A stretch of DNA of 64,000 nt from an uncultured Collinsella sp. (lineage in GTDB: Bacteria; Actinomycetota; Coriobacteriia; Coriobacteriales; Coriobacteriaceae). The stretch lies in NCBI GenBank assembly GCA_958421275.1, contig CATZLI010000005.1, forward strand, positions 124,001-188,000. Reading direction: 5' to 3'. Every line of letters starts with the position of its first letter. Within the stretch, counting starts at the first letter, position 1. The position numbers and the translations under genes are program-made. This document shows positions 17,199 through 25,528 of the stretch, in pieces. A model generated the notes under the pieces. That model was given only the letters and a program-made list of their open reading frames with translations, ran no database searches and had not been told where the DNA came from.

Positions 17199-18523
17199 GC
17201 CTGCAAACGAGGATTAAGGCTGCCGGCGCTGCAGCGGCTGCAGCGCCTGTAGATGCGGGGCGTCGTCGCGCGGTGAAACGACGCACCAAGCGCGCTGTGA
17301 TGGACCGCATGGGTTACGACGAAGTGGCGCGTATCAGCGCCTATATCGACCCGGCGCTTGCCCGCTCGGAATTGCGTCCCGCGGTGGAGGCGGCGCTCAA
17401 TGTTGAGGAACCGACCGATCTCGCGACGTCCGAACGCGAGACCATCATCGACGAGATTTTGGATGACGTGGTGGGCCTGGGGCCGTTGCAGCCGCTCATC
17501 GAGGACGACACCGTTACCGAGATCATGATCAACGGCTGCCGCTCGGCCTTCTTTGAACGCGGCGGCGTCTTGTACCCTATCGAGCATGCGTTTGAGGATG
17601 ATGAGCAGATCCGTGTGCTTATCGACCGCATCATCTCGCCACTTGGCCGCCGTATCGACGAGCGCAGCCCCATCGTCAACGCTCGCCTTAAAACGGGCTA
17701 TCGCGTCAACGCGGTGATTCCGCCTGTGGCGATTGACGGACCGATTCTCACCATCCGAAAGTTCTCGGACCGCATCTGCTCGCTGGACGAGCTTGTGGGG
17801 CTGGGGTCACTGCCGCTTTGGTATGCGCAGCTGCTGTCGTGCGCGGTGTCGCTGCGACAGGACCTGGCGGTTGCGGGAGGCACGGGATCTGGTAAGACCA
17901 CCCTGCTCAACGCGCTGTCATGCGAGATTTCCACCGGCGAGCGCATCGTGACGATCGAGGACTCTGCCGAGCTCAAGTTTGCGCATCATCCGCACGTGGT
18001 GCGCCTAGAGGCGCGCGAGGCTTCAATTGAGGGCGAGGGCGCGGTGACGATCCGCGACCTGGTGACCAATGCCCTGCGCATGCGCCCCGACCGCATCGTG
18101 GTGGGCGAGGTGCGCGGTGCCGAGTGCTGCGACATGTTGCAGGCCATGAATACGGGCCACGACGGGTCGCTCACCACACTTCATGCGGGTTCAGAACAGG
18201 AGACCGTGGTGCGTCTGACGTTGCTTGCACGTTATGGCATCGATCTGCCGAGCGAGCTCATCGAGGAGCAGATTGCCATGGCGCTCGACGGCATCGTGAT
18301 GTCCGAGCGCCACGCCGATGGCAGGCGCTTCGTCTCCTCGTATTCGGGGGTGCGTCGCGCCGCGTCGGGCGGCGTAGAGCTCGAGCGCTATGTGACTTTC
18401 GATGCCGCCGAGCGCACCTGGGCGCTTGACCGCGAGCCGCCGTTTATCGCAGAAGGCCTGCGGTCGGGGACGCTCACACAAGAGGAGGTGGACGAATGGA
18501 GGTCGCTGTGCCCCTCGTCGTAG
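17195..18523 (+). CDS. tadA: Tad pilus secretion ATPase TadA/CpaF
   Basis: Motor ATPase of the type II/IV secretion superfamily that drives Flp pilus assembly. The 442 residues start MSLQTRIKAAGAAAAAAPVD. The N-terminal domain (40-190) contains LQPLIEDDTVTEIMINGC. Walker A GGTGSGKTT is at about 228-236, the Asp box is RIVTIEDSAELKF, Walker B is the MRPDRIVVGEVRG region, and the His box is TGHDGSLTTLHAG. All canonical residues are present. It lies between cpaE and tadB with overlapping ends, so the ATPase and its membrane partners should be made together. Confidence 0.95.
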   Translation: MSLQTRIKAAGAAAAAAPVDAGRRRAVKRRTKRAVMDRMGYDEVARISAYIDPALARSELRPAVEAALNVEEPTDLATSERETIIDEILDDVVGLGPLQPLIEDDTVTEIMINGCRSAFFERGGVLYPIEHAFEDDEQIRVLIDRIISPLGRRIDERSPIVNARLKTGYRVNAVIPPVAIDGPILTIRKFSDRICSLDELVGLGSLPLWYAQLLSCAVSLRQDLAVAGGTGSGKTTLLNALSCEISTGERIVTIEDSAELKFAHHPHVVRLEAREASIEGEGAVTIRDLVTNALRMRPDRIVVGEVRGAECCDMLQAMNTGHDGSLTTLHAGSEQETVVRLTLLARYGIDLPSELIEEQIAMALDGIVMSERHADGRRFVSSYSGVRRAASGGVELERYVTFDAAERTWALDREPPFIAEGLRSGTLTQEEVDEWRSLCPSS

Positions 18524-19422
18524 GGGGTTTGGCAGGGTTTTCTGTTGCGACGGCGTGCGGGGCGGAACCTCGTGTGCCGCAGGTGCCGCCGGCGGAGCTG
18601 GCGCGTCAGGCGCTCGAGACGGTGGCAGAGAAGCTGCCGCGTGAGCTGGTGGAAAACGATCTGCTGAAAAAGATCGCCCGTTCGTGGGCATCGCTGGCTC
18701 CGGCGCATCGCCTTGGCCTCGTGATTGAAGATGCTTCGGGGCGTTTGGCGTTTCTACTGCTATCGAGCGGTGTCTGCAGCGTTTTACTAACGATGGTGTC
18801 GTTATCGCCCCTCGGGTTTGCCTTGGGACTTGTTGCTCCGATTGCCGCTGGCGCCGCTCGGGATGGCTTTGAGAGCCGGCGCGAGCAACACGATGCAGAA
18901 GAGGCCATGCCCGAGGCGTTTACCGCACTTTCCATGTCGCTTGCCTCGGGACATTCGCTGGCCCAGGGCATGCGCTTTGTGGGCGCTCATGCGCAAGAAC
19001 CGGTGCATACCGAGTTTTTGCGGGTGGCGGCGGCGATCGATTGCGGTATCTCGGCGACCGACGCGCTCGATGACTTGCTCGTGCGCATCGACGCCCCCGG
19101 TCTTTCGCTTGTGACCTTGGCGCTTAAGGTGTCACAGCGCACCGGCGCTCCGCTTGCCGACTTGCTGTCCGAGGCGTCGAGCATGGTAGGGGAGCGCATT
19201 GAGCTCAAGCGCCGCCTGGATGTCAAGACGTCGCAGGCTCGCATGTCGGCGCATATGGTCGCGGCGATGCCGGCGGGCATGTGCGCGGTGTTGGCGCTGC
19301 TTTCGGCAGATTTTCGTCGCGGTCTTGCGACGCCTGCCGGTGCGGGCGCTGTGGTGCTGGGTCTCGCCCTCAACGCCGTTGCCCTGGTGGTTATCCGGCG
19401 CATTATGAGGGTGGAGCTATGA
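18496..19422 (+). CDS. tadB: Tad pilus inner-membrane platform protein TadB
   Basis: 308-residue T2SSF/GspF-family membrane protein. The ATG at 18496 has AGAGGAGG upstream, inside the end of tadA (28-base overlap). Two hydrophobic segments occur at about 75-120 (FLLLSSGVCSVLLTMVSLS and following) and two at the C-terminus (AAMPAGMCAVLALLS, AGAVVLGLALNAVALVVI). Between them lies the cytoplasmic GspF domain, with MPEAFTALSMSLASGHSL and VTLALKVSQRTGAPLADLL, typical of TadB. It pairs with TadC to form the platform on which TadA acts. Its stop overlaps the tadC start (ATGA). Confidence 0.9.
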   Translation: MEVAVPLVVGGLAGFSVATACGAEPRVPQVPPAELARQALETVAEKLPRELVENDLLKKIARSWASLAPAHRLGLVIEDASGRLAFLLLSSGVCSVLLTMVSLSPLGFALGLVAPIAAGAARDGFESRREQHDAEEAMPEAFTALSMSLASGHSLAQGMRFVGAHAQEPVHTEFLRVAAAIDCGISATDALDDLLVRIDAPGLSLVTLALKVSQRTGAPLADLLSEASSMVGERIELKRRLDVKTSQARMSAHMVAAMPAGMCAVLALLSADFRRGLATPAGAGAVVLGLALNAVALVVIRRIMRVEL

Positions 19423-20060
19423 GCGCCCCAGTTGCAGTTGCGGCTTGCCTGTGCGCCCTGAGTGTATTTATCGCGACGGGTTTGGATCGGGCGGATGCAC
19501 GCAAGATCGCAGGGGCCTGCAAGCGCGAGGCGGTGCTGGTCGCTGCCGCGGGTCGCTCAGTGGTCGATGCCCTGACCGCGCGAGTGAAGGGCGCGGTTGG
19601 AGCGGGCGGCCCGGCGCGAGTTTCGCTCGGCGAAGTGTCCGAGATGATCGATGTTGTGCGCTTGGGTCTTTCGGCCGGTCTTTCGTTTGATGCGGCGCTT
19701 GAGATTTTCTGCGCCAACCGCCGGTCAGTGCTGGCTCTTCGCCTTGAGCGGGCCTGCATGGCGTGGCAGGTGGGCGTGGGCACGCGTGAGGACGAGTTGT
19801 TGGCCGCCGCGCGCGATCTGGACGTACGAGCGCTCGAGACCTTTGCCATCACGGTGGGGCAGGCGCTCGCCCTGGGTGCCCCACTTGCCGAGACGCTGGC
19901 CGCTCAAAGTCGCGAGATCCGTGCGGCTCATCGCGCCGCGGTCGAGCGTGAGATCGAGCGTGCGCCCGTCAAGCTGCTGATCCCCACCGGCACGCTCATC
20001 TTGCCGGCGTTGCTTCTGTCCATATTGGGCCCGCTGCTGGGAGCAGGCGGGATGATGTAG
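19419..20060 (+). CDS. tadC: Tad pilus inner-membrane platform protein TadC
   Basis: 213 residues, starting MSAPVAVAACLCALSVFIATG. One N-terminal and one C-terminal membrane segment (KLLIPTGTLILPALLLSILG) flank a cytoplasmic GspF-like domain containing EMIDVVRLGLSAGLSFDAAL and AITVGQALALGAPLAETL, parallel to the repeats in TadB. It is shorter than proteobacterial TadC (about 300 aa), lacking some N-terminal membrane helices. The start overlaps the tadB stop by four bases. It is followed ten bases later by the major pilin gene. Confidence 0.85.
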   Translation: MSAPVAVAACLCALSVFIATGLDRADARKIAGACKREAVLVAAAGRSVVDALTARVKGAVGAGGPARVSLGEVSEMIDVVRLGLSAGLSFDAALEIFCANRRSVLALRLERACMAWQVGVGTREDELLAAARDLDVRALETFAITVGQALALGAPLAETLAAQSREIRAAHRAAVEREIERAPVKLLIPTGTLILPALLLSILGPLLGAGGMM

Positions 20061-20070
20061 GGAGGAATAC

Positions 20071-20304
20071 ATGAACACGATGGTCGAAGTTGCTGACAAG
20101 GCTTGGAACTGGGCTTTTTGCCGGGCGATCCGCGCTCGCCAGCATGCCAAGGAGCTGTTGCGGGAGGAGAGCGCGCAGGGTACCACCGAGTACGCCATTT
20201 TGGTGGGCGTGCTTGTGGTGATCGCGATTATTGCCATCGTTGCATTTAAAGGCAAGGTCCAAGATCTATGGAACGCTATCAGCGAGGGCATCAACAGTCT
20301 GTAG
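20071..20304 (+). CDS. flp: Flp-family pilin
   Basis: 77-residue prepilin, the likely major subunit. RBS GGGAGG precedes the ATG. The charged leader (about 36 residues, ending REESAQG) is followed by TTEYAILVGVLVVIAIIAI, the hydrophobic Flp segment with Glu at +3 and Tyr at +4, then AFKGKVQDLWNAISEGINSL. Cleavage is expected after Gly before TTEYA. The leader is longer than the usual 10-25 residues of Flp prepilins. No TadV/CpaA prepilin peptidase is present in the window, so the processing enzyme must be encoded elsewhere. Confidence 0.93.
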   Translation: MNTMVEVADKAWNWAFCRAIRARQHAKELLREESAQGTTEYAILVGVLVVIAIIAIVAFKGKVQDLWNAISEGINSL

Positions 20305-20831
20305 AGGGCGAGCGCCCCATCGGGGTGCTGCTGGTGTTTGCTTGCCTGACCGTGGCGATAGCGGCGGTGCTTTGGGGGCTTAACGCCGCGCGGCAGCAGC
20401 GTCCTGGGGCCGCCTTCGATTCGGGCTCAGATTCGGCGGTGGCGACTCAAAAAGATGAGATGCGAGATGCGGACGATTCGGATGTCGCTGTCACGGCGCA
20501 AACCTTTCTGCGGACGCTCGACAAGCGGTCTGGCACTGCGACGGATTCGCCTGAGGACAACGCGATTGCGGTCCGGCTTGCATGGTCCGAGGACCGACCG
20601 ATGACCGAGGCAGCGGCGGATATGTTACGCGCCTACCGCGAGGTGCCAACGGCCCAGCTCGCCCTGAGCGGCTATCTCGATATTAAGGGCAACGTATGGG
20701 GCGCCATCGTGCGTGACGGACGCGGCTGGGTCGATATGGTGACGGTTGCCGCGGATACCGGCGATGCTTCGTGTCGTCTGCGCGCCGTGCGCCTGGTCCC
20801 GCAAACAATAAGCTCAAAGGAGGGATCGTGA
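20268..20831 (+). CDS. Hypothetical membrane-anchored protein in the Tad locus
   Basis: 187 residues with an N-terminal membrane helix (IGVLLVFACLTVAIAAVLWGL reading across residues 18-38) and a soluble outside domain. I do not recognise the family. The outside portion has a polar linker (SGSDSAVATQKDEMRDADD) and a small mixed fold (QLALSGYLDIKGNVWGAI). The chosen ATG lies inside the pilin gene (37-base overlap) without a strong RBS; translation may be coupled, or a GTG near 20325 could be used. Its place between two pilin genes suggests a role in pilus assembly or as a minor component. Confidence 0.65.
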   Translation: MERYQRGHQQSVEGERPIGVLLVFACLTVAIAAVLWGLNAARQQRPGAAFDSGSDSAVATQKDEMRDADDSDVAVTAQTFLRTLDKRSGTATDSPEDNAIAVRLAWSEDRPMTEAAADMLRAYREVPTAQLALSGYLDIKGNVWGAIVRDGRGWVDMVTVAADTGDASCRLRAVRLVPQTISSKEGS

Positions 20832-20832
20832 A

Positions 20833-21051
20833 ATGCATGGCGTTCTGCGTGAAGAGGTTGCCCAAGCGACTGTGGAATACGCCATCGTCACGGTGGCGCT
20901 GTTATCGATCGTGCTGGCGATCGCGGGGCTTTGGCGTGCTGGCACCGATGGGCGCTTGGCGGCGCTGGTTGAGCGGGCGGCATCCCATGGCGTTGCCTCG
21001 ACGTCGGTTATCGACGCCGCTGCGGGCGCTAAGGACATTGCGTTGTATTGA
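20833..21051 (+). CDS. Small pilin-like protein (TadE/Flp type)
   Basis: 72-residue protein starting MHGVLREEVAQATVEYAIVT after AAAGGAGGG. The ATVEYAIVTVALLSIVLAIAG segment has the Glu-Tyr pair and hydrophobic stretch of class IVb pilins, with a short leader (MHGVLREEVAQ) suitable for cleavage. The remainder (about 40 residues) is soluble. It is probably a minor pilin or pseudopilin. It overlaps the next gene by about 65 bases in a different frame. Confidence 0.8.
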   Translation: MHGVLREEVAQATVEYAIVTVALLSIVLAIAGLWRAGTDGRLAALVERAASHGVASTSVIDAAAGAKDIALY

Positions 21052-21523
21052 TATCGCGCGCGAGGACCGGGCGCAGTCTACGGTCGAGGCCGCTTTTTTG
21101 CTGCCGACGTTTCTGACGCTCATCCTTCTCGCACTGCAACCGGTGTGCCTGCTCTATACGCGCGCGGTCATGGAGTCTGCCGCCGCCGAGACCGCGCGGC
21201 TCATGACCACGACGACGGCGGAGGACGACGATCTTAAGGAGTTCACCCGCCGCCGGCTTGCCGCGGTGCCCAACGTTTCGATCTTTCATGCCGGCGGGCC
21301 GTTGTCGTGGAATATCGAGCTTGGTCGGGCCGGTGCGGGTGGCGTCTCGTCCGTGTCCGTTTCCGGCGAGGTCAGGCCGTTGCCTGTGATCGGTGCGTTT
21401 GCGCAGGCTATGGGTGGTACCGCCGAGGGCGGCTACGTTGAGCTCAAGGTTGATGTCTCATATCAATCACGTCCCGAATGGCTGGAGGGAGATTATGATT
21501 CGTGGATTGCTACATGGGATTAA
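20987..21523 (+). CDS. TadE-like pseudopilin
   Basis: About 178 residues from the ATG at 20987: a basic leader (MALPRRRLSTPLRALRTLR), then EDRAQSTVEAAFLLPTFLTL, the Glu-containing hydrophobic segment of TadE, then a soluble C-terminal domain with VESAAAETARLM-like helix continuation and a beta-rich part (VSSVSVSGEVRPLPVIGAFA). The start is uncertain because the ATG lies inside the previous pilin gene; a TTG at 21038 is an alternative, but its RBS spacing is too short. TadE-like proteins are low-abundance pseudopilins needed for pilus formation. Confidence 0.75.
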   Translation: MALPRRRLSTPLRALRTLRCIDIAREDRAQSTVEAAFLLPTFLTLILLALQPVCLLYTRAVMESAAAETARLMTTTTAEDDDLKEFTRRRLAAVPNVSIFHAGGPLSWNIELGRAGAGGVSSVSVSGEVRPLPVIGAFAQAMGGTAEGGYVELKVDVSYQSRPEWLEGDYDSWIATWD

Positions 21524-23648
21524 GCGTTTCTGGTCTAGATGCGTTTTGACGCGCCGTCCGAGCTGCCATCGCAAGCGAGGCGGCTTTATGGGCCGCGCCG
21601 GTATCGACCTGTTTATCGAAGACGGTGCCTACACCACGCTTTCTTCTGCCGTGGTCATCCTAGTGGTGCTCACGTTGTTGTTTTCGTCGACCGCGGCGAT
21701 ATGGAGCATGTCGCGCGCGGGGGACACCCAGGTGGCGGCCGATAGCGGCGCGCTGGCGGGTGCCAACGTAGTGTCGTCCTATCACACGGCTGCCACGGTG
21801 GTTGATGCGAGCATCTTGAGTCTGGGGCTAGCGGGGTTTGCCACGATCGGGACGGGCCTGGTCGCCATCCTCATCCCGGGTGCCGAACCAGTTGCCGGCA
21901 ATATGGTCGACACCGGGATTGAGATCATTAAAACGCGCAACAAGTTTGCCAAAAGCGCATCGGAAGGCTTGCAGAAAATCGAGACGGCTCTGCCGTATCT
22001 GATTGCCGCGCGTGCCACGCAGGCGGTGTCGGCGCAGGATACCGATAGTGTGACCTATACCGGTACGGCGCTTGCCGTGCCCAGGATGTCCGAGTCGGAT
22101 TTCGTTGCGCTCGAGGGTTCTGAGATCTCGACCGATGCCATTAAAGACACATCGAAAGATCTGGAGCGCGCAGCAGATGAGCTGCAGAAGGCCTCGGAGG
22201 AGACGGCGAAAGCAAAAGAACGCGCCTGGCTTGCGGATTGCGGTGGATCGGTTCCGGCTTCGGTCGGTAGCTGTTCATGCATGTGGGAACGTGCGAGGAG
22301 TTTGGCAAAGCTCTCGGGTGAGCAGAACCCGCATTATGCCTCGAGCATTTCGTGGGAGCCACAGGTGGCGCTCGACCGCGCGAAGACCTACTACCGTCAA
22401 CGCCTGGCAGACGAAAAACCGCAGGGTTCAAGCGTCGAGACGAAGGCGGAGTCGGCGGCGCGCAAGGCGTTTTACACCTATGCGAGTACAGAGGTCAATC
22501 GTGCATATGTAACCGAGGACGGAGATGAAGTCGCTTCCTATATCCCGCTGTTGCCGCGCAACACTGACGAGGTGCGAGCGACGGAACTCTATACCGATAC
22601 GGTGTGGCCAACCAGTGCCATCGATGGCAAGACGTATCTGCATTACGGAACGAGTTGCCCCAACTATAAGAAGGGGGCGCCATGCGGGCTGGCCTCGGTT
22701 GCTGCTTATGACGGGCAGGACAAATGCAATAGATGCCATTTTGGTGTTTCGTCGCTCGGTGCCGTTGCGGCTCCTTCGACCTCTATCGAAAACGGCTTTG
22801 AGTACCACTTTGATCGATTCAAAGAGGCTCTGGAAGACTACGTCGAATGCCGCAACAAAGAACTCGAACTTGAGCGTCAGACCGAGGATGAGGCCGACCG
22901 TGCGGGCAATGCGTTTGACCAGGCCATTAAAGCGCTTTCCGGCGAGCGCCCGCGTATCGCCCCACCTGGCCGCAACGGCGTGGTCGCCTTTGCAGTTTCG
23001 GGTGACATTACCAGCCCCGATCAACTTAACTCCTCGTTTAACGCGGCAGTCAGGCTTGGCGATCGCGGTGCTATCTCTGCCGCGGTGCTGGCGCCCGATG
23101 AGGCGACGGCGCAAAACAACATGCTTTCGCGATTTTTCTCGACATTGAAGGAACGCTCGGGCGGCGTTGCCGGCGTGCTCGACGGCGTCATGGATGTTTG
23201 GGGACGGCTACTCGTGGGATACGGAGACATCCAAGGTTCGGCCGACGAACTTATGGACGAGATGATTAAAGACCTAGGAGGGGGCAGCGGTGCGTTGGGC
23301 TCCATTGCATCGTGGCTCGGCGATACCGTTTCGGCGTCCGTGGCGGCGCTGGGTTTGGAACCGTGCGACTTGCGCCTGCGAAAGCCGGTGCTGACCGATT
23401 CCGCAAATGTCATTAAGAGTCCGGGGTCTGACATTGCGGGTCTCTCTCAAGCGCAAGACAAACTGCGAAGTATTCCGTTGGGCGTGACCGATCCCAAGGC
23501 GCTTTGCGAGGCGTTGGAATATCAAGTCGAACGCACCATTAGCGGTACGGTGTTCACACTTGCGGAGATTCCTCTGCCCGGCGGCGGCTCCATCCCGCTC
23601 ACCGTCGATGTCGCCACGCTGGTTGGCGTTCTGGGCGGTGGGTCGTAA
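21495..23648 (+). CDS. TadG-like large pilus-associated protein
   Basis: 717 residues from the ATG at 21495, with GGAGGGA upstream. After a basic N-terminus lies a TadG/TadE-type membrane segment (LSSAVVILVVLTLLFSST) followed by GDTQVAADSGALAGANVV, the conserved D-x-A-A-D-x-x-A-L-A-G signature of the Tad domain. The large outside region has coiled-coil helices (for example 200-260, KDLERAADELQKASEETAKA), a Cys-rich stretch (CGGSVPASVGSCSCM, then CPNYKKGAPCG and DKCNRCHFG) and a second coil near 470. The eight or so outside cysteines suggest disulphides or metal binding. It may be the tip or anchoring component. It overlaps the upstream TadE-like gene by 29 bases. Confidence 0.8.
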   Translation: MIRGLLHGIKRFWSRCVLTRRPSCHRKRGGFMGRAGIDLFIEDGAYTTLSSAVVILVVLTLLFSSTAAIWSMSRAGDTQVAADSGALAGANVVSSYHTAATVVDASILSLGLAGFATIGTGLVAILIPGAEPVAGNMVDTGIEIIKTRNKFAKSASEGLQKIETALPYLIAARATQAVSAQDTDSVTYTGTALAVPRMSESDFVALEGSEISTDAIKDTSKDLERAADELQKASEETAKAKERAWLADCGGSVPASVGSCSCMWERARSLAKLSGEQNPHYASSISWEPQVALDRAKTYYRQRLADEKPQGSSVETKAESAARKAFYTYASTEVNRAYVTEDGDEVASYIPLLPRNTDEVRATELYTDTVWPTSAIDGKTYLHYGTSCPNYKKGAPCGLASVAAYDGQDKCNRCHFGVSSLGAVAAPSTSIENGFEYHFDRFKEALEDYVECRNKELELERQTEDEADRAGNAFDQAIKALSGERPRIAPPGRNGVVAFAVSGDITSPDQLNSSFNAAVRLGDRGAISAAVLAPDEATAQNNMLSRFFSTLKERSGGVAGVLDGVMDVWGRLLVGYGDIQGSADELMDEMIKDLGGGSGALGSIASWLGDTVSASVAALGLEPCDLRLRKPVLTDSANVIKSPGSDIAGLSQAQDKLRSIPLGVTDPKALCEALEYQVERTISGTVFTLAEIPLPGGGSIPLTVDVATLVGVLGGGS

Positions 23649-24124
23649 TGAGTATCCGCATGCGTCTGCGCGAGGAGCGCGCCCAAGCGACGGTTGAGAT
23701 GGCAGTGGTTACGCCCGTTTTGCTGGTGCTGGCACTCGTCGTGTACAACGTCATGATCTTTGCCAGCGCTGTCGCGCGCTTCGACCGCGTGGTGCCCGAC
23801 ATCGTGTTGGCGCACGCTGTGGCGTCGGAGGGGGAGGGCGACGAAAGCTCTGCCGATGCCTCGGCGACGGTTCAGACTCAAATTCTGAATGCCATGGAAG
23901 GCTATGACTTGCAGATCGAAGTGTCGAGTGAGCAAGGCGCGGAGGCATCGGATGGTGGCCTGCTCTCCCTATCCGGTACGTTTAGGACCTACACCTGCAC
24001 CATGTACTATGAGCCGTGGCCGACTTTTCTCAGCATCGCTGGCGTTTCGCTGGGGGCGCCGACAACGTTGTCGCACGAGCGCGCGGTGACGGTCGATCCA
24101 TGGCGCCCGGGGGTGGTCATGTGA
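23648..24124 (+). CDS. TadE/TadF-like pseudopilin
   Basis: 158 residues. The leader MSIRMRLREERAQ is followed by ATVEMAVVTPVLLVLALVVY, the class IVb hydrophobic segment with Glu, and a soluble domain of about 110 residues with one Cys (YTCTMYYEPWPTFLSI). The start overlaps the stop of the TadG-like gene by one base, and its stop overlaps the next gene (GTGA). It is the third pseudopilin in the operon. Confidence 0.82.
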   Translation: MSIRMRLREERAQATVEMAVVTPVLLVLALVVYNVMIFASAVARFDRVVPDIVLAHAVASEGEGDESSADASATVQTQILNAMEGYDLQIEVSSEQGAEASDGGLLSLSGTFRTYTCTMYYEPWPTFLSIAGVSLGAPTTLSHERAVTVDPWRPGVVM

Positions 24125-24480
24125 CCGCGGTCTCGTCCTACATCGCCTACGCGCGGGCACTCAACAGGCTGGGTTGGACGCCGGCCGAGTTTGTGGCGGC
24201 GGAGTCGTTTGTCGTGCGCCTGCGCGGCATGCTGGGACGGCGTCCGGTTGCCGCCAACGGCCTGCCGCTCGTCATGGCGTTTCCACGCTGCTCTTCGGTC
24301 CATACGTGTTTTATGGCCTATCCCATCGACATCGCCTTTATCGATGCACGCGGCTACGTTCTCGTATGCTACGAAAACGTACGTCCATGGCGTATGTGCT
24401 CCTGCCCCGGCGCCTGGGCCGTACTAGAGCGTCCTTCAATCATTGTTTCGACCCCTGCTCTCCAACGCGTGCCGGCTTAA
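24121..24480 (+). CDS. DUF192 family protein
   Basis: 119 residues from the GTG at 24121. The pattern FPRCSSVHTCFMAYPIDIAF-IDARGYVL matches the DUF192 core (usually HSFWMRNTxIPLDxxFLD), ending with PCPGAWAVLE-like SCPGAWAVLERPS, which corresponds to the V-x-E-x-P-A-G end of the family. No signal peptide is seen, although many DUF192 proteins are secreted. DUF192 genes are known inside Tad loci of other actinobacteria and are often called pilus-associated, but the biochemical role is unknown. It closes the operon. Confidence 0.75.
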   Translation: MTAVSSYIAYARALNRLGWTPAEFVAAESFVVRLRGMLGRRPVAANGLPLVMAFPRCSSVHTCFMAYPIDIAFIDARGYVLVCYENVRPWRMCSCPGAWAVLERPSIIVSTPALQRVPA

Positions 24481-24538
24481 GAATTGGCGACAGTGGACTT
24501 TCGTCATACGAAATTGGGTAAGATGGAGGAGAAGATGC

Positions 24539-24805
24539 ATGGATGTTGAGATCCATCCCAACGCTAAAAAGCACCTGACGGAAAAGCAGGTGCTTAGCGC
24601 TTGGCTTGCGGTTACTGAGTGCATTCGTCGCGAGTCGAAGGACGAGCCGCCGAGATGGCTTGCGATTGGATGGCTCCCAGACGGACGAAGCGTGGAGCTT
24701 GTCGCGGTCGAGCTTGTCCGTGGGTGGCTTATCATTCATGCCTTGTCTCCAGTCCAGAAGAAATTTTGGCAGGAGATTGAACAGGCTCGGCAAAGGGGTC
24801 GATGA
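24539..24805 (+). CDS. Putative toxin of a type II toxin-antitoxin pair
   Basis: 88 residues starting MDVEIHPNAKKHLTEKQVLSA, preceded by a purine-rich GGAGGAGAAG. A compact helix-helix-beta pattern with IGWLPDGRSVELVAVELVRG followed by WLIIHALSPVQKKFW resembles the RelE-fold BrnT/DUF4258 type of small toxins, where strands follow two helices. The family name is inference. It overlaps the downstream ribbon-helix-helix gene by four bases, the usual arrangement for BrnT-type toxins, which precede their antitoxins. Confidence 0.6.
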   Translation: MDVEIHPNAKKHLTEKQVLSAWLAVTECIRRESKDEPPRWLAIGWLPDGRSVELVAVELVRGWLIIHALSPVQKKFWQEIEQARQRGR

Positions 24806-25089
24806 TGGGCAAGACGTATACGGCCGCTAATGGTCAGGTTGTAACGGATGAAATGATTGACGCGTGGTGCGAGTCGTACGAGCGCGGAGAGTTTCCGGAT
24901 GGCGAACACACCGTTGGTGGGATCGTGCATGGACGGCCCCCGCTCTCAGGTGAGGGGACGGCAACGCTGTCGGTCAAGATTCCTCTGGGAATGAAGGAGG
25001 CCATTCGTCGACGGGCGGCTGCCGAGGGGATGACGCCAAGTGAGTTTGCCCGTGCGGCTCTGAGTGAAAAACTTCTTGCTGCCGGCTGA
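24802..25089 (+). CDS. Ribbon-helix-helix antitoxin
   Basis: 95 residues (94 if the second ATG at 24805 is used, which has better RBS spacing). The N-terminal half (TDEMIDAWCESYERGEFPDG) probably wraps the toxin. The C-terminal half is a ribbon-helix-helix DNA-binding fold: strand TATLSVKIPLGMKEAI, then RRRAAAEGMTPSEFARAAL, with the turn GMTPSEF. It is expected to repress its own operon together with the toxin. It lies between the Tad locus and tRNA-Phe. Confidence 0.72.
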   Translation: MMGKTYTAANGQVVTDEMIDAWCESYERGEFPDGEHTVGGIVHGRPPLSGEGTATLSVKIPLGMKEAIRRRAAAEGMTPSEFARAALSEKLLAAG

Positions 25090-25152
25090 TGCCTCTGACG
25101 TGCCGATTTATAGAACCGAGGCTGTGCTCAAAAACTTTTTTAAAATTCTCGG

Positions 25153-25180
25153 TTGACCGGAACGCGTCCTTGGTTATACT
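25153..25180 (+). promoter_or_regulatory. tRNA-Phe promoter
   Basis: -35 TTGACC (25153-25158), a 16-base spacer and -10 TATACT (25175-25180), 32 bases before the mature tRNA start. Confidence 0.8.
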
Positions 25181-25212
25181 AATCAAGCCTTGAAACAAGG
25201 CACACCTCAAAT

Positions 25213-25285
<73 letters not shown>

Positions 25286-25298
25286 CCTTGAATTGACT

Positions 25299-25330
25299 AG
25301 GACCTCTGCAAAGGGGTCCTTTTCTTTTAT
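25299..25330 (+). terminator. tRNA-Phe terminator (first copy)
   Basis: AGGACC pairs with GGTCCT across TCTGCAAAGG-type loop bases, followed by TTTTCTTTT. The same sequence recurs at 25485-25516 as part of a 63-bp direct repeat. Confidence 0.85.
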
Positions 25331-25453
25331 ACAGCCTCCACATGGAATCGAACCCCGTGAGGGCGCGGAGCTGAGTAAACGCGTAAGCGTTTGCCAGCGC
25401 AGCTCGCAAGGCGCGTAAGCGCCACAGCGGTCCGTCCGCGCGGCGCGCGGACG
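25331..25453 (+). repeat. tRNA-linked structured element, Phe copy (inverted T-arm plus three-hairpin core)
   Basis: It begins with ATGGAATCGAACCCC near 25344, the reverse complement of this tRNA's T-arm. The core follows: GAGCTG/CAGCTC enclosing AAACGC-GTAA-GCGTTT, then GGCGC-GTAA-GCGCC, then CGTCCGCGC/GCGCGCGGACG. Cores at Leu, Arg and Ser loci have the same order and spacing with other stem sequences. It is flanked by direct repeats of the tRNA 3' end plus terminator. Confidence 0.75.
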
Positions 25454-25516
25454 CGATTCCCTTCCCCGCCACCTTGAATTGACTAGGACCTCTGCAAAGG
25501 GGTCCTTTTCTTTTAT
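25454..25516 (+). repeat. Second copy of tRNA-Phe 3' end plus terminator (63-bp direct repeat)
   Basis: These 63 bases are identical to 25268-25330: the last 18 bases of the tRNA, ACC, the spacer and the whole terminator. The copy is not part of a complete tRNA because the 5' part is missing. It bounds the structured element on the right. Confidence 0.95.
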
Positions 25517-25528
25517 TGAGGGCTCTGC

